A stretch of 64,000 bases of DNA from Pseudomonas sp. Seg1. GTDB taxonomy: Bacteria; Pseudomonadota; Gammaproteobacteria; Pseudomonadales; Pseudomonadaceae. The DNA lies in the NCBI RefSeq assembly GCF_018326005.1, contig NZ_AP021903.1, positions 5,818,501-5,882,500 of the forward strand, given 5' to 3'. Positions within the stretch are counted from its first letter, which is position 1. The number at the start of each line of letters is the position of its first letter. The notes under the pieces are model-generated. The model was given only the letters and a program-made list of their open reading frames with translations, searched no databases and was not told the DNA's origin. A program made the position numbers and the translations under genes. Of this stretch, positions 31,337-41,918 are shown piece after piece.

Positions 31337-31726
31337 TTACACGCGGCGCTTCTTCGGCGGACGGCACCCGTTGTGCGGGATTGGCGTCACGTCGGTGATG
31401 CTGGCGATCTTGTAGCCACAGCCGTTCAAAGCGCGGACTGCGGATTCACGACCTGGACCTGGACCCTTGACGTTAACGTCGAGGTTTTTCAGGCCGTATT
31501 CCAGCGCAGCTTGACCAGCACGTTCAGCAGCTACTTGAGCAGCAAACGGGGTGGACTTGCGGGAACCGCGGAAACCCGAACCACCGGAGGTAGCCCAGGA
31601 AAGAGCGTTACCTTGACGGTCGGTAATGGTCACGATGGTGTTGTTAAAAGATGCATGGATGTGGGCGATGCCATCAACCACTGTCTTTTTAACTTTTTTA
31701 CGAGGACGAGCAGCAGGTTTTGCCAT
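31337..31726 (-). CDS. rpsK: Ribosomal protein S11
   Basis: 129 aa, complete uS11, with the typical [25 protein letters not shown] segment near residue 20 and the basic tail [11 protein letters not shown]. Part of the 30S platform at the mRNA exit. Alpha-operon order rpsM-rpsK-rpsD. Confidence 0.98.
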   Translation of the reverse strand: MAKPAARPRKKVKKTVVDGIAHIHASFNNTIVTITDRQGNALSWATSGGSGFRGSRKSTPFAAQVAAERAGQAALEYGLKNLDVNVKGPGPGRESAVRALNGCGYKIASITDVTPIPHNGCRPPKKRRV

Positions 31727-31756
31727 GATTAAATTCCTGTCGATTCGCTGGGGCGA

Positions 31757-32113
31757 TTACTTGCGGATCGGCTTACGCGGACCTTTACGGGTACGCGCGT
31801 TGGTCTTGGTACGCTGACCGCGTACTGGCAGACCACGACGATGACGCAGACCGCGATAGCAACCGAGGTCCATCAAGCGCTTGATTTTCATGTTGATTTC
31901 GCGACGCAGGTCACCTTCAGTGGTGAACTTCGCCACTTCGCCACGCAGCTGTTCAATTTGCTCGTCGCTCAGATCTTTGATCTTTGCTGCTGGGTTTACC
32001 CCAGTCACTGCACAGATCTTCTGCGCAGTAGTGCGACCAACACCATAGATGTAGGTCAGCGAGATAACAGTATGCTTGTTATCTGGAATGTTAACGCCTG
32101 CAATACGGGCCAT
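31757..32113 (-). CDS. rpsM: Ribosomal protein S13
   Basis: 118 aa, complete uS13 ([20 protein letters not shown] start; [16 protein letters not shown] near the C-terminus). It sits in the 30S head and contacts the P-site tRNA and the 50S subunit. First gene of the alpha operon; a promoter overlapping the preceding terminator lies 60-90 bp upstream. Confidence 0.98.
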   Translation of the reverse strand: MARIAGVNIPDNKHTVISLTYIYGVGRTTAQKICAVTGVNPAAKIKDLSDEQIEQLRGEVAKFTTEGDLRREINMKIKRLMDLGCYRGLRHRRGLPVRGQRTKTNARTRKGPRKPIRK

Positions 32114-32172
32114 TCAGTGGGACTCCAATTGACAGCTACCTACGCCCCGGAAGCCAAGAAATAGGGCGCGAG

Positions 32173-32201
32173 ATAATATCGCTGTAATAACAAATAATCA
32201 A
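32173..32201 (-). promoter_or_regulatory. Promoter of the alpha operon
   Basis: On the minus strand TTGATT (32196-32201), 17 nt, TATTAT (32173-32178). The -35 box begins directly after the terminator stem of the spc operon. Confidence 0.7.
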
Positions 32202-32225
32202 CCCGGTAGCGCACTAGCTACCGGG
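32202..32225 (-). terminator. Terminator of the spc operon
   Basis: Perfect 9-bp stem CCCGGTAGC/GCTACCGGG with a 6-nt loop, followed by TTGATTATTTG. It lies 19 nt after rpmJ. Confidence 0.8.
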
Positions 32226-32243
32226 CTTGAAGCACAATCACAC

Positions 32244-32360
32244 TCAGCCTTGGCGCTGTTTGTGACGCGGTTCCGCGCTGCAAATTACTCGAACAACACC
32301 TTCGCGGCGAATAATCTTGCAGTTACGGCACAGCTTTTTCACCGATGCACGAACTTTCAT
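32244..32360 (-). CDS. rpmJ: Ribosomal protein L36
   Basis: 38 aa, read directly on the minus strand. It begins [19 protein letters not shown] and keeps the zinc-binding pattern C-x2-C (CRNC) with a further Cys and His ([14 protein letters not shown]); this is the zinc-containing C+ form, in the usual place between secY and rpsM. Small large-subunit protein near the peptidyl-transferase side. Confidence 0.96.
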
Positions 32361-32387
32361 CACCAACTCCTCGAACCTTATGGGTAC

Positions 32388-33716
32388 TCAGCGCAACATG
32401 CCGCTGCCGTAACCCTTCAGGTTGGCTTTCTTCATCAGGGATTCGTACTGGTGCGAAACGAGGTGCGATTGTACTTGGGACATGAAGTCCATCACAACCA
32501 CGACCACGATCAGCAACGAGGTCCCGCCAAGGTAGAACGGAACGTTTGCTGCAACCACCAGGAACTGGGGCAACAGGCACACGGCCGTCATGTAAAGAGC
32601 ACCGAACATGGTCAAGCGAGTCAGAACGCCATCAATGTAGCGCGCAGACTGCTCACCTGGACGGATGCCCGGAATAAAGGCACCGGACTTCTTCAGGTTT
32701 TCCGCTACGTCTTTCGGATTGAACATCAACGCCGTATAGAAGAAGCAGAAGAAAATAATCCCTGCACTAAACAGCAGAATATTCAACGGCTGACCAGGAG
32801 CGATCGACTGCGAGATGTCCTGCAACCAGCCCATACCTTCAGACTGACCAAACCAGGCACCCAACGAAGCCGGGAACAGCAAAATGCTGCTCGCGAAAAT
32901 AGCCGGAATAACACCGGCCATGTTCACCTTCAGCGGCAAGTGGCTTGTCTGCGCAGCAAAAACCTTGCGGCCCTGCTGACGCTTGGCGTAGTGAACAGCA
33001 ATACGACGCTGACCACGCTCAATGAACACCACGAAACCGATAATCGCTACTGCCAGCAAACCGATGGCAACCAAGGCGAAGATGTTGATATCACCCTGAC
33101 GCGCAGACTCGAAAGACTGCCCGATTGCTCTCGGAAGACCGGCGACGATACCCGAAAAAATCAACATCGAGATACCGTTGCCTACACCACGCTCAGTAAT
33201 CTGCTCACCCAGCCACATCATGAACATCGCACCAGCCACAAATGTGGATACCGCGACGAAATGGAAGCCAAAGTCACCAGTGAACGCAACGCCCTGCCCC
33301 GCCAGACCAATGGACATACCAATAGCCTGAACGAGAGCGAGGACGACGGTGCCGTAGCGGGTGTACTGGCTAATCTTGCGACGGCCAGCTTCACCTTCCT
33401 TCTTCAACTGCTCCAGCTGCGGGCTGACGGCGGTCATCAGTTGCATGATGATCGATGCCGAAATGTACGGCATGATCCCCAGTGCAAAGATGCTCATCCG
33501 TTCCAGCGCGCCGCCGGAAAACATGTTGAACAAGCTAAGAATGGTCCCCTCATTCTGTCGAAACAGGTCTGCGAGTCGGTCCGGGTTGATACCTGGAACC
33601 GGGATGTGTGCGCCTATTCGGTAGACGATAATCGCCAGGAACAGAAAACGCAGACGAGCCCAGAGTTCAGACATACCGCCTTTGCCGAGCGCAGAGAGAG
33701 CACCTTGCTTAGCCAT
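32388..33716 (-). CDS. secY: Protein translocase channel subunit SecY
   Basis: 442 aa with ten hydrophobic segments. It forms the SecYEG channel for protein export and membrane insertion. Recognisable parts are [14 protein letters not shown] before TM1, the plug/TM2 region ([23 protein letters not shown]), and the cytosolic loop [18 protein letters not shown]. Its start follows the rplO stop without any spacer. The partner secE lies in the same window (59118-59486). Confidence 0.98.
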   Translation of the reverse strand: MAKQGALSALGKGGMSELWARLRFLFLAIIVYRIGAHIPVPGINPDRLADLFRQNEGTILSLFNMFSGGALERMSIFALGIMPYISASIIMQLMTAVSPQLEQLKKEGEAGRRKISQYTRYGTVVLALVQAIGMSIGLAGQGVAFTGDFGFHFVAVSTFVAGAMFMMWLGEQITERGVGNGISMLIFSGIVAGLPRAIGQSFESARQGDINIFALVAIGLLAVAIIGFVVFIERGQRRIAVHYAKRQQGRKVFAAQTSHLPLKVNMAGVIPAIFASSILLFPASLGAWFGQSEGMGWLQDISQSIAPGQPLNILLFSAGIIFFCFFYTALMFNPKDVAENLKKSGAFIPGIRPGEQSARYIDGVLTRLTMFGALYMTAVCLLPQFLVVAANVPFYLGGTSLLIVVVVVMDFMSQVQSHLVSHQYESLMKKANLKGYGSGMLR

Positions 33717-34154
33717 TTATTCCTCGAACTTGCCGCCAGCTGCTTCGATAGCCGCACGCGCACCTTTGGTGGCGCCGATTCCCTTGCCGATAGTGACAGC
33801 GCGAGTCACTTCACCGGACAGCATGATTTTCACACGCTGTACGTTGACGTTAATCACGTTGGCATCTTTCAGGGACTGCACAGTGACGATGTCGCCTTCC
33901 ACTTTAGCCAGCTCGGACAGACGCACTTCTGCGCGATCCATGGCTTTCAGGGAAACGAAACCGAACTTAGGCAGGCGACGATGCAGCGGCTGTTGACCGC
34001 CTTCAAAGCCTGGAGCAATGGTGCCACCGGAGCGGGAGGTCTGACCTTTGTGACCACGGCCACCAGTCTTACCCAAACCGCTACCGATACCACGGCCCGG
34101 ACGATGCTTTTCGCGACGGGAACCCGGCGCTGGACTCAGATCATTGAGTTTCAT
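33717..34154 (-). CDS. rplO: Ribosomal protein L15
   Basis: 145 aa, full-length uL15 ([20 protein letters not shown] start with the Gly-rich basic region [17 protein letters not shown]). Late-assembling 50S protein. Its TAA is directly adjacent to the secY ATG, implying coupled translation. Confidence 0.98.
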   Translation of the reverse strand: MKLNDLSPAPGSRREKHRPGRGIGSGLGKTGGRGHKGQTSRSGGTIAPGFEGGQQPLHRRLPKFGFVSLKAMDRAEVRLSELAKVEGDIVTVQSLKDANVINVNVQRVKIMLSGEVTRAVTIGKGIGATKGARAAIEAAGGKFEE

Positions 34155-34157
34155 CGA

Positions 34158-34334
34158 TTAACCCTCGACACGCAGCATGTAGTAAGCCTTGTTGATCATC
34201 CCGCGATTCTCGGGAGTATCCTGGACTTCTACAGTGTGACCGATGCGACGCAGACCCAGACCCTTAACGCACAGTTTGTGGTTAGGGATGCGGCCGGTCA
34301 TGCTTTTGATCAGCGTTACTTTAACGGTAGCCAT
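34158..34334 (-). CDS. rpmD: Ribosomal protein L30
   Basis: 58 aa, identified by reading the gap between rpsE and rplO. The product starts [20 protein letters not shown] and contains [20 protein letters not shown], both diagnostic for uL30. ATG at 34334, TAA at 34158; 3 nt from rplO and 2 nt from rpsE. Confidence 0.96.
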
Positions 34335-34336
34335 GA

Positions 34337-34837
34337 TCAGAAGATCTCCTTGACGCTTTTGCCACGCTTGGCGGCAATGGATTCAGGAGACTGCATAGCC
34401 TTCAAACCTTTGAAAGTGGCGTGAACCACGTTTACCGGGTTAGTCGAGCCGTAGCACTTGGCCAGAACGTTCTGAACGCCAGCAACTTCGAGGACAGCAC
34501 GCATAGCGCCACCAGCGATGATACCGGTACCTTCAGAAGCAGGCTGCATGTACACCTTCGAAGCGCCGTGAGCGGACTTCATTGCGTACTGCAGAGTGGT
34601 GCCGTTCAGGTCAACTTGAATCATGTTGCGGCGAGCAGCTTCCATTGCCTTCTGGATCGCAGCAGGCACTTCACGCGACTTGCCACGGCCGAAGCCAACA
34701 CGCCCTTTACCATCACCAACCACGGTCAACGCGGTGAAAGTGAAGATACGGCCGCCTTTAACGGTTTTGGCTACGCGGTTAACTTGAACCAGCTTCTCGA
34801 TGTAGCCTTCGTCGCGCTTTTGGTCGTTATTTGACAT
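34337..34837 (-). CDS. rpsE: Ribosomal protein S5
   Basis: 166 aa, complete uS5: double-stranded RNA-binding N-terminal part ([20 protein letters not shown]) and C-terminal domain with [20 protein letters not shown] motif. It controls decoding accuracy in the 30S body. The loop VKGGR, where spectinomycin-resistance changes are known, is wild type. Confidence 0.98.
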
Positions 34838-34840
34838 AAC

Positions 34841-35191
34841 TTAGAACTCCAGCCCAGCTTCACGAGCAGCATCAGCCAGCGCTTTAACGCGGCCGTGATA
34901 CTTGAAGCCAGAGCGGTCGAAAGCCACTTGCGAGACGCCAGCGGCCTTAGCACGCGTAGCGACCAGCTGGCCAACCTTTGTGGCCGCGTCGATGTTGCCA
35001 GTGGCGCCATCACGCAGTTCTTTATCCAAAGTCGAGGCGCTTGCCAGGACTTTGTTGCCGTCGGCCGAGATGACCTGGGCGTAGATGTGCTGCGACGAGC
35101 GGAACACGCAGAGACGCACGACTTCGAGTTCGTGCATTTTCAGGCGTGCTTTGCGAGCGCGACGCAGTCGAGTAACTTTTTTGTCGGTCAT
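34841..35191 (-). CDS. rplR: Ribosomal protein L18
   Basis: 116 aa, complete uL18, which binds 5S rRNA with L5 in the central protuberance. Basic N-terminus ([15 protein letters not shown]) and C-terminal [20 protein letters not shown] are characteristic. Three-nt gap to rpsE. Confidence 0.98.
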   Translation of the reverse strand: MTDKKVTRLRRARKARLKMHELEVVRLCVFRSSQHIYAQVISADGNKVLASASTLDKELRDGATGNIDAATKVGQLVATRAKAAGVSQVAFDRSGFKYHGRVKALADAAREAGLEF

Positions 35192-35201
35192 TTGCTATGC
35201 C

Positions 35202-35735
35202 CTACTTCTTCTTGGCTTCTTTACGACGGACAACTTCGTCCGCGTAGCGCACACCTTTGCCTTTGTACGGCTCTGGTGGACGGAAGTCGCGGATCTCAGC
35301 AGCCACTTGACCTACCAGTTGCTTGTCGATGCCCTTGATCAGGATATCGGTCTGGCTAGGAGTCTCAGCGGTGATGCCTTCCGGCAGTTCGTAATCCACT
35401 GGGTGCGAGAAGCCAAGGGCCAGGTTCAAAACCGTGCCTTTTGCTTGCGCTTTGTAACCAACACCGACCAGCTGGAGCTTGCGCTCGAAGCCTTGGCTTA
35501 CGCCTTGGACCATGTTGTTTACCAACGCACGCGTGGTACCGGCCATTGCGCGAGTTTGTTGATCGCCATTGCGAGCAGCGAAACGCAGCTCACCAGCTTC
35601 TTCAACGATCTCAACGGACGAATGGATGTTCAGTTCAAGAGTACCCTTGGCACCCTTCACCGAAAGCTGTTGGCCTGCGAATTTTACTTCGACACCGGCT
35701 GGCAGCTTAACGGGGTTCTTAGCGACGCGAGACAT
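35202..35735 (-). CDS. rplF: Ribosomal protein L6
   Basis: 177 aa, complete uL6 with the duplicated L6 fold and the conserved C-terminal [21 protein letters not shown]. It lies near the sarcin-ricin loop, where elongation factors dock. Spc-operon position between rpsH and rplR. Confidence 0.98.
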   Translation of the reverse strand: MSRVAKNPVKLPAGVEVKFAGQQLSVKGAKGTLELNIHSSVEIVEEAGELRFAARNGDQQTRAMAGTTRALVNNMVQGVSQGFERKLQLVGVGYKAQAKGTVLNLALGFSHPVDYELPEGITAETPSQTDILIKGIDKQLVGQVAAEIRDFRPPEPYKGKGVRYADEVVRRKEAKKK

Positions 35736-35747
35736 GCTTATCCCCCC

Positions 35748-36140
35748 TTAGAACACAGTGCAAAGAACTTCGCCGCCGACACCGGCAGCGCGCGCAGCAC
35801 GATCCGTCATCACACCTTTGTTGGTGGAGACGATAGACACGCCAAGACCGCCACGAACTTTCGGCAGATCTTCAACGGACTTGTACTGACGCAGGCCTGG
35901 ACGACTAACGCGCTTCACTTCTTCGATAACCGGACGGCCTTCGAAGTACTTCAGCGAGATGGACAGCGACGGCTTAGCGTCGGTGGTGATCTGAAAATCC
36001 GCGATGTAACCTTCGTCCTTCAGGACTTTTGCTACAGCCACCTTCAGCGTGGAAGACGGCATGCTTACGACAGACTTTTCAGCCATCTGGGCATTACGGA
36101 TTCGAGTTAGCATGTCCGCTAACGGGTCCTGCATACTCAT
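35748..36140 (-). CDS. rpsH: Ribosomal protein S8
   Basis: 130 aa, complete uS8 ([17 protein letters not shown] start, [20 protein letters not shown] near the end). Binds 16S rRNA helix 21. In E. coli S8 represses the spc operon. Here rpsH is separated from rpsN by 209 bp with its own hairpins and promoter, so it seems to open a separate transcription unit. Confidence 0.98.
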   Translation of the reverse strand: MSMQDPLADMLTRIRNAQMAEKSVVSMPSSTLKVAVAKVLKDEGYIADFQITTDAKPSLSISLKYFEGRPVIEEVKRVSRPGLRQYKSVEDLPKVRGGLGVSIVSTNKGVMTDRAARAAGVGGEVLCTVF

Positions 36141-36162
36141 GGGCTAGACGCTCCTAATACAG

Positions 36163-36182
36163 AAAAATTAGCCTTGCGGCTA
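36163..36182 (-). promoter_or_regulatory. Small attenuator-like hairpin in the rpsH leader
   Basis: On the minus strand TAGCC-GCAA-GGCTA is followed by ATTTTT, ending about 20 nt before the rpsH start. A 5-bp stem with a U-tract, suggestive of attenuation or of a protein-binding site. Confidence 0.45.
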
Positions 36183-36238
36183 CTACTTGTCGCCGAGAAC
36201 TTCCGGGCATGAAAAACACGGGCTCAGGCGAGCCGGTC

Positions 36239-36267
36239 ATTCTAGACACACCCCAGAAATGAATCAA
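36239..36267 (-). promoter_or_regulatory. Internal promoter before rpsH
   Basis: TTGATT (36262-36267), 17-nt spacer, TAGAAT (36239-36244) on the minus strand. The -35 box is within the 3' arm of the hairpin at 36260-36289. Confidence 0.72.
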
Positions 36268-36289
36268 GCCCCAAAAGGGGCTTGATTCA
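36260..36289 (-). terminator. Terminator-like hairpin between rpsN and rpsH
   Basis: Perfect 13-bp stem TGAATCAAGCCCC/GGGGCTTGATTCA with a 4-nt loop, 60 nt after rpsN. It is followed by only a short T stretch, so termination may be partial. Confidence 0.65.
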
Positions 36290-36349
36290 GATTCAAGGCC
36301 ACCGATGGTCAGGTTCTTGCGAACCCGGCCATCAAGGCTTTGACAACGA

Positions 36350-36655
36350 TTACCAGCTGGCTTTAACCAGACCTGGAACGTCACCACGCATTGCAGCTTC
36401 ACGCAGCTTGTTACGGCCAAGGCCGAACTTGCGGTAAACGCCGTGCGGACGACCAGTCAGGCGGCAACGGTTACGCATGCGCGAAGCGCTTGCGTCACGT
36501 GGTTGCTTCTGCAGAGCTACGGTAGCTTCCCAGCGTGCTTCTGGACTTGCGTTCAGATCGACGATGATAGCTTTCAGCGCTGCACGCTTGGTGGCGTACT
36601 TGGCAACAGTGAGCTGACGCTTCAGCTCACGGTTTTTCATGCTCTTCTTGGCCAT
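36350..36655 (-). CDS. rpsN: Ribosomal protein S14
   Basis: 101 aa from the ATG at 36655 ([14 protein letters not shown]); the frame extends further upstream into rplE but without family similarity. It is the C-minus, non-zinc long form (C-terminal [24 protein letters not shown]). Located in the 30S head. Followed by the unusual 209-bp gap before rpsH. Confidence 0.97.
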
Positions 36656-36668
36656 TTTCCTACTCCAA

Positions 36669-37208
36669 TCAGTTGCGGAACGGGAATTTGAAAGCACGCA
36701 GCAGAGCGCGGCCTTCATCATCGTTCTTGGCAGTGGTGGTCAGGGTAATGTCCAGACCGCGGAGAGCATCGATCTTGTCGTAGTCGATTTCCGGGAAAAT
36801 GATCTGCTCTTTCACGCCCATGCTGTAGTTACCACGACCATCGAAGGACTTGGCATTCAGGCCGCGGAAGTCGCGAACCCGAGGCAGGGAGATCGACAGC
36901 AGACGATCCAGGAACTCGTACATACGCTCACGGCGCAGGGTCACTTTGACGCCGATCGGCCATCCTTCGCGGACTTTAAAGCCAGCGATGGATTTACGAG
37001 CGTAGGTCACAACGACTTTCTGGCCGGTGATCTTTTCCAGGTCAGCAACAGCGTGCTCGATGACTTTTTTGTCACCAACAGCTTCGCCCAAACCCATGTT
37101 CAAGGTGATTTTTGTAACGCGTGGAACTTCCATCACGTTCGAAAGCTTAAGTTCTTCCTTAAGCTTCGGTGCGATTTCCTTCCAGTAAATCTCTTTTAGT
37201 CGTGCCAT
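36669..37208 (-). CDS. rplE: Ribosomal protein L5
   Basis: 179 aa, complete uL5 ([18 protein letters not shown] start; [31 protein letters not shown]). Binds 5S rRNA and contacts P-site tRNA. Between rplX and rpsN with short gaps. Confidence 0.98.
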
Positions 37209-37228
37209 GGTCTTCTACCTAGCAGTGT

Positions 37229-37543
37229 TCAAGCATCAACCGCTTTTTGGGTCGACTTGAAGACACGAATTTTCTTGCCGTCTTCTACTTTAAAACCAAC
37301 GCGGTCAGCCTTGTTGGTTTCGCCGTTGAAAATGGCGACGTTAGAAGCGTCCAGTGGAGCTTCTTTTTCGACGATACCGCCTTGTACGCCCGACATCGGG
37401 TTAGGCTTGGTATGACGCTTAACCAGGTTCAGACCGCTAATAACCAGACGGTTATTAGCAAGAACCTTAAGCACCTTACCGCGCTTACCTTTGTCTTTGC
37501 CGGCGATCACGATGATCTCGTCGTCACGACGAATCTTTTGCAT
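37229..37543 (-). CDS. rplX: Ribosomal protein L24
   Basis: 104 aa, complete uL24 with an N-terminal KOW motif ([19 protein letters not shown]). It starts 50S assembly by binding the 5' end of 23S rRNA. Spc-operon order rplN-rplX-rplE. Confidence 0.98.
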   Translation of the reverse strand: MQKIRRDDEIIVIAGKDKGKRGKVLKVLANNRLVISGLNLVKRHTKPNPMSGVQGGIVEKEAPLDASNVAIFNGETNKADRVGFKVEDGKKIRVFKSTQKAVDA

Positions 37544-37554
37544 GTCGGATCTCC

Positions 37555-37923
37555 TTACAGCACTTCTGGGGCGAGCGAGACGATCTTCATGAACTTCTCA
37601 GTACGAAGCTCACGGGTCACTGGCCCAAAGATACGGGTGCCGATCGGCTCTTGCTTGTTGTTCAGAAGAACAGCAGCGTTGCCATCAAAGCGGATAATGG
37701 AGCCATCAGCACGACGTACGCCGTGACGAGTGCGGACTACGACAGCAGTCATCACTTGGCCTTTTTTCACTTTACCGCGAGGAATTGCTTCCTTCACGGT
37801 AACTTTGATGATGTCACCGATACCAGCGTAACGACGATGGGAGCCACCCAGCACCTTGATGCACATAACGCGGCGAGCGCCGCTGTTATCGGCCACATCG
37901 AGCATGGATTGAGTCTGAATCAT
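37555..37923 (-). CDS. rplN: Ribosomal protein L14
   Basis: 122 aa, complete uL14 ([20 protein letters not shown] start). It forms part of an intersubunit bridge. Normally the first gene of the spc operon, but only 23 nt separate it from rpsQ, too short for a separate promoter, so it is probably read from the S10 promoter. Confidence 0.98.
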   Translation of the reverse strand: MIQTQSMLDVADNSGARRVMCIKVLGGSHRRYAGIGDIIKVTVKEAIPRGKVKKGQVMTAVVVRTRHGVRRADGSIIRFDGNAAVLLNNKQEPIGTRIFGPVTRELRTEKFMKIVSLAPEVL

Positions 37924-37946
37924 ATAATTTCTCCGACCCCTAGCCC

Positions 37947-38213
37947 TTAGACTTCCACAGCGCGTTCGAGAACATCAACCAGCGCCCAAGACTTGGTCTT
38001 GGCCATCGGACGAGTTTCACGAATAGTGACTTTGTCGCCGATGTGGCACTGATTGGTTTCGTCGTGCGCGTGCAGCTTAGTCGAACGCTTAACGTATTTA
38101 CCGTAGATCGGGTGCTTTACGCGACGCTCGATCAGAACGGTGATGGTTTTGTCCATCTTGTCGCTGACAACACGGCCAGTCAGCGTACGGACAGTTTTTT
38201 CGGCTTCAGCCAT
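37947..38213 (-). CDS. rpsQ: Ribosomal protein S17
   Basis: 88 aa, complete uS17, OB fold ([31 protein letters not shown] is its conserved first half). Early 30S assembly protein. Two nt after rpmC; last gene of the classical S10 operon. Confidence 0.97.
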   Translation of the reverse strand: MAEAEKTVRTLTGRVVSDKMDKTITVLIERRVKHPIYGKYVKRSTKLHAHDETNQCHIGDKVTIRETRPMAKTKSWALVDVLERAVEV

Positions 38214-38215
38214 GA

Positions 38216-38407
38216 TTACTTACCTGCCTGCTGGTTGAGCACAGTCTTCACGCGAGCGATGTCACGCTTAACTTGCGAGAGCAGATGAGACTGCCCCAAC
38301 TGGCCAGTTGCTTTCTGCATACGCAGATTGAACTGGTCGCGCAGCAAGCCGAGCAGTTGCTCGTTCAGCTGCTGTGCGGATTTTTCACGAAGTTCATTCG
38401 CTTTCAT
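38216..38407 (-). CDS. rpmC: Ribosomal protein L29
   Basis: 63 aa from the ATG at 38407 ([19 protein letters not shown]), the length known for Pseudomonas. The start overlaps the rplP stop by one base (TGATG), a sign of coupled translation. It binds near the polypeptide exit tunnel, close to the docking sites for signal recognition particle and trigger factor. Confidence 0.97.
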
Positions 38408-38820
38408 CACATCACCGTCCGTTTAACAAAGGCGGTGGCGAGCGGCAGCTTTGCAGCAGCCAGGGCAAAAGCCTCACGCGCCAGCTCTTCAGAAACACCC
38501 TCGATTTCATACAGGACTTTGCCTGGCTGAATCTGGGCTACCCAGTATTCGACACTACCCTTACCTTTACCCATCCGAACTTCGAGGGGCTTTTTGGAAA
38601 TCGGCTTGTCCGGGAATACACGGATCCAGATCTTGCCGCCACGTTTAACGTGACGGGTCAGAGCACGACGCGCTGACTCGATCTGACGAGCGGTGAGACG
38701 ACCACGAGCTACAGACTTCAACGCGAACTCGCCGAAGCTGACTTTGCTACCGCGCTGAGCCAGACCACGGTTGTGGCCTGTCATCTGCTTGCGGAACTTC
38801 GTACGCTTAGGTTGCAACAT
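38407..38820 (-). CDS. rplP: Ribosomal protein L16
   Basis: 137 aa, complete uL16 ([20 protein letters not shown] start; [22 protein letters not shown] contains the loop near the A-site tRNA). The arginine usually hydroxylated by YcfD/RoxA lies in the conserved [14 protein letters not shown] neighbourhood, but I cannot verify modification. Confidence 0.97.
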
Positions 38821-38832
38821 TTGGCGTACCCC

Positions 38833-39519
38833 TTACTTAGCAGCTTTTTTACGAGGCGCTGGTGCTTGTGGTTTCAGCTCTTCTTGGCGACCACCAATTA
38901 CTTCGCCTTTGAAGATCCAAACCTTTACACCGATCACACCGTAAGTGGTGTGAGCTTCGTAGTTGGCATAGTCGATGTCGGCACGCAGGGTGTGCAATGG
39001 CACACGACCTTCGCGATACCATTCAGTACGTGCGATTTCAGCACCGCCGAGACGACCGCTCACTTGGATTTTGATGCCTTTGGCACCAATGCGCATGGCG
39101 TTCTGAACTGCGCGCTTCATAGCGCGACGGAACATTACACGACGCTCCAGCTGCTGAGCTACGCTCTGCGCAACCAGCATACCGTCGAGCTCCGGCTTGC
39201 GGATCTCTTCGATATTGATGTGCACAGGCACACCCATTTGCTTGGTCAGGTCCTGACGCAGTTTCTCAACATCCTCACCTTTCTTCCCGATAACGATACC
39301 TGGACGAGCGGTGTGGATGGTGATACGTGCAGTTTGGGCCGGACGATGGATATCGATACGGCTTACGGACGCGCTTTTTAGTTTGTCTTGGAGATACTCA
39401 CGCACTTTCAGATCTGCGAACAAGTAGTCCGCATAAGTCCGACCGTCTGCGTACCAGACGGAGGTGTGCTCCTTGACGATTCCCAGGCGAATGCCAATGG
39501 GATGTACTTTCTGACCCAT
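38833..39519 (-). CDS. rpsC: Ribosomal protein S3
   Basis: 228 aa from the ATG at 39519 ([20 protein letters not shown]); the 28 preceding open codons overlap rplV and are not conserved. KH domain with GxxG loop ([13 protein letters not shown]) and a C-terminal basic tail. Part of the mRNA entry helicase of the 30S subunit. Confidence 0.97.
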
Positions 39520-39532
39520 CTCTTCGACTCCG

Positions 39533-39865
39533 TTACTTGTCAGCAACCTTGACAGTGATATGGCAAGACCGCTTGACGATGCGATCAGCACGGCCTTTGG
39601 CACGTGGCATGATGCGCTTCAGCGAACGCCCTTCGTTGACGAAAACAGTGCTGACCTTCAGGTCATCAACGTCTGCGCCTTCGTTATGCTCGGCGTTGGC
39701 TACGGCCGACTCCAGCACTTTCTTCATGATCTCGGCGGCTTTCTTACTGCTGAAAGCCAACAAGTTGAGCGCTTCGCCCACCTTCTTCCCGCGGATCTGG
39801 TCGGCGACCAAGCGGGCTTTCTGGGCGGAGATTCGAGCGCCCGACAACTTAGCGGCTACTTCCAT
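39533..39865 (-). CDS. rplV: Ribosomal protein L22
   Basis: 110 aa, complete uL22. Its extended hairpin ([20 protein letters not shown]) lines the exit tunnel. No deletions of the type that give macrolide resistance are evident in the hairpin. S10-operon position between rpsS and rpsC. Confidence 0.97.
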
Positions 39866-39876
39866 TTCCTAACCCC

Positions 39877-40152
39877 TTAACGCTTGGCTTTCTTGTCTGC
39901 CACGTGCCCACGATAAGTGCGGGTACCGGCGAACTCGCCCAGTTTATGGCCGACCATGTCTTCGTTCACGAGAACTGGGACGTGCTGACGACCGTTATGT
40001 ACGGCGATGGTCAGACCGACCATCTGTGGCAGGATCATCGAACGACGCGACCAAGTCTTAATTGGTTTGCGATCGTTCTTTTCCGCCGCCACTTCGATCT
40101 TCTTCAGTAGGTGAAGATCAATAAAAGGACCTTTTTTCAGAGAACGTGGCAC
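39877..40152 (-). CDS. rpsS: Ribosomal protein S19
   Basis: 91 aa, complete uS19 ([18 protein letters not shown] start; [21 protein letters not shown] end). 30S head, contacts the 50S through bridge B1a. Sixteen nt after rplB. Confidence 0.98.
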   Translation of the reverse strand: MPRSLKKGPFIDLHLLKKIEVAAEKNDRKPIKTWSRRSMILPQMVGLTIAVHNGRQHVPVLVNEDMVGHKLGEFAGTRTYRGHVADKKAKR

Positions 40153-40168
40153 TGTCGTATCCCTCTAT

Positions 40169-40993
40169 TTACTTGCGACGACGGACGATCATTTTGTCGG
40201 TACGCTTATTACCACGAGTCTTCGCGCCCTTAGTCGGGAAGCCCCATGGCGATACCGGATGACGACCACCAGAGGTACGACCTTCACCACCACCATGTGG
40301 GTGGTCAACCGGGTTCATGGCAACACCACGAACGGTTGGGCGAACGCCACGCCAGCGTTTGGCACCAGCTTTACCCAGCGAACGCAGGCTGTGCTCGGAG
40401 TTCGAGACTTCGCCCAGGGTCGCACGGCATTCAGCCAGGACTTTACGCATTTCACCGGAACGCAGACGCAGGGTAACGTAAACGCCTTCACGAGCGATCA
40501 GCTGAGCCGAAGCACCAGCGGAACGAGCGATCTGAGCGCCTTTACCTGGCTTCAGTTCGATGCCGTGTACGGTAGAACCGACTGGAATGTTGCGCAGTTG
40601 CAAAGCGTTGCCTGGCTTGATTGGAGCCAGAGCGCCTGCGATCAGCTGGTCGCCAGCACTCACGCCTTTAGGGGCAATGATGTAGCGACGCTCGCCATCT
40701 GCGTAGCAGAGCAGTGCGATGTGAGCAGTACGGTTTGGATCGTATTCAATACGCTCGACAGTGGCGACGATGCCATCTTTGTCGTTGCGACGGAAATCGA
40801 CCATACGATAATGCTGCTTATGACCACCACCGATGTGACGAGTGGTAATACGGCCATTGTTGTTACGACCACCAGTCTTCGATTTTTTCTCGAGCAGCGG
40901 TGCGTGAGGAGCGCCTTTATGCAGCTCCTGGTTGACCACCTTGACCACAAAACGGCGGCCAGGGGAAGTCGGTTTGCATTTAACGATTGCCAT
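40169..40993 (-). CDS. rplB: Ribosomal protein L2
   Basis: 274 aa, complete uL2. The highly conserved C-terminal [23 protein letters not shown] includes the histidine essential for peptidyl transfer. Binds 23S rRNA and joins the subunits. Confidence 0.98.
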   Translation of the reverse strand: MAIVKCKPTSPGRRFVVKVVNQELHKGAPHAPLLEKKSKTGGRNNNGRITTRHIGGGHKQHYRMVDFRRNDKDGIVATVERIEYDPNRTAHIALLCYADGERRYIIAPKGVSAGDQLIAGALAPIKPGNALQLRNIPVGSTVHGIELKPGKGAQIARSAGASAQLIAREGVYVTLRLRSGEMRKVLAECRATLGEVSNSEHSLRSLGKAGAKRWRGVRPTVRGVAMNPVDHPHGGGEGRTSGGRHPVSPWGFPTKGAKTRGNKRTDKMIVRRRK

Positions 40994-41007
40994 GATGCAC
41001 CCCTTCC

Positions 41008-41307
41008 TTACTCAGCACTGCTGCTGAAATCGAGATCTTGGCCTGGCTGAAGGGAGATAACTGCCTTCTTCCAGTCATTACGCTTGCCCAGACCGCGAGC
41101 AGTGCGCTTGCTCTTACCCAGAACATTCAGGGTAGTGACGCGCTCTACTTTCACGCTGAACAGGCTTTCGACGGCCTTCTTGATTTCCAGCTTGGTTGCG
41201 TCAGTTGCAACCTTGAAAACGAACTGGCCTTTCTTGTCTGCCAGAACCGTAGCCTTCTCGGAAACGTGCGGGCCAAGCAGAACTTTAAATACGCGTTCCT
41301 GGTTCAT
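41008..41307 (-). CDS. rplW: Ribosomal protein L23
   Basis: 99 aa, complete uL23 ([20 protein letters not shown]). It forms the docking site for trigger factor and the signal recognition particle at the exit tunnel. Its start overlaps the end of rplD by 4 nt. Confidence 0.98.
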
Positions 41308-41906
41308 CCCAGCAGCTCCTCGAATTTCTTCACGGCCGACACGGTGATCAACACCTTGTCGTATGCGATCAGACTAACTGGATCGGAACCTTGAACGTCA
41401 CGTACATCTACGTGCGGCAGGTTACGAGCAGCCAGGTACAGGTTCTGATCAACAGCGTCCGACACGATCAGAACGTCGGTCAGGCTCATGTTGGTCAGCT
41501 TGCCCAGCAGATCTTTGGTTTTCGGAGTTTCAACAGCGAAATCCTGAACCACAACCAGACGATCAGTACGCACCAGCTCAGCAAGGATGGAACGCATTGC
41601 TGCGCGATACATCTTCTTGTTCAGCTTCTGAGAGTGATCCTGTGGACGAGCTGCAAAAGTGGTACCGCCGCCACGCCAGATTGGGCTACGGATAGTACCG
41701 GCACGAGCACGGCCAGTACCTTTCTGACGCCATGGGCGCTTACCGCCACCACGAACGTCGGAACGGGTCTTTTGCTGCTTGGTACCTTGACGGCCGCCGG
41801 CCATGTAGGCCACGACTGCTTGGTGAACCAGCGTCTCGTTGAACTCGCCGCCAAATGTCAGTTCGGAAACTTCGATCGCTTGAGCGTCATTTACATTTAA
41901 TTGCAT
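41304..41906 (-). CDS. rplD: Ribosomal protein L4
   Basis: 200 aa, complete uL4. The tunnel loop ([20 protein letters not shown]) is intact. In E. coli L4 also represses the S10 operon by acting on the leader; the leader here (42947-43008) has only a short hairpin, so that control may differ. Confidence 0.98.
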
Positions 41907-41918
41907 GTCAGCTTCCCC

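Noticed and set aside
32250..34424. A 724-codon plus-strand frame opposite rpmJ, secY, rplO, rpmD and rpsE
   Set aside because: It lies antisense to five certain genes and has no family similarity.
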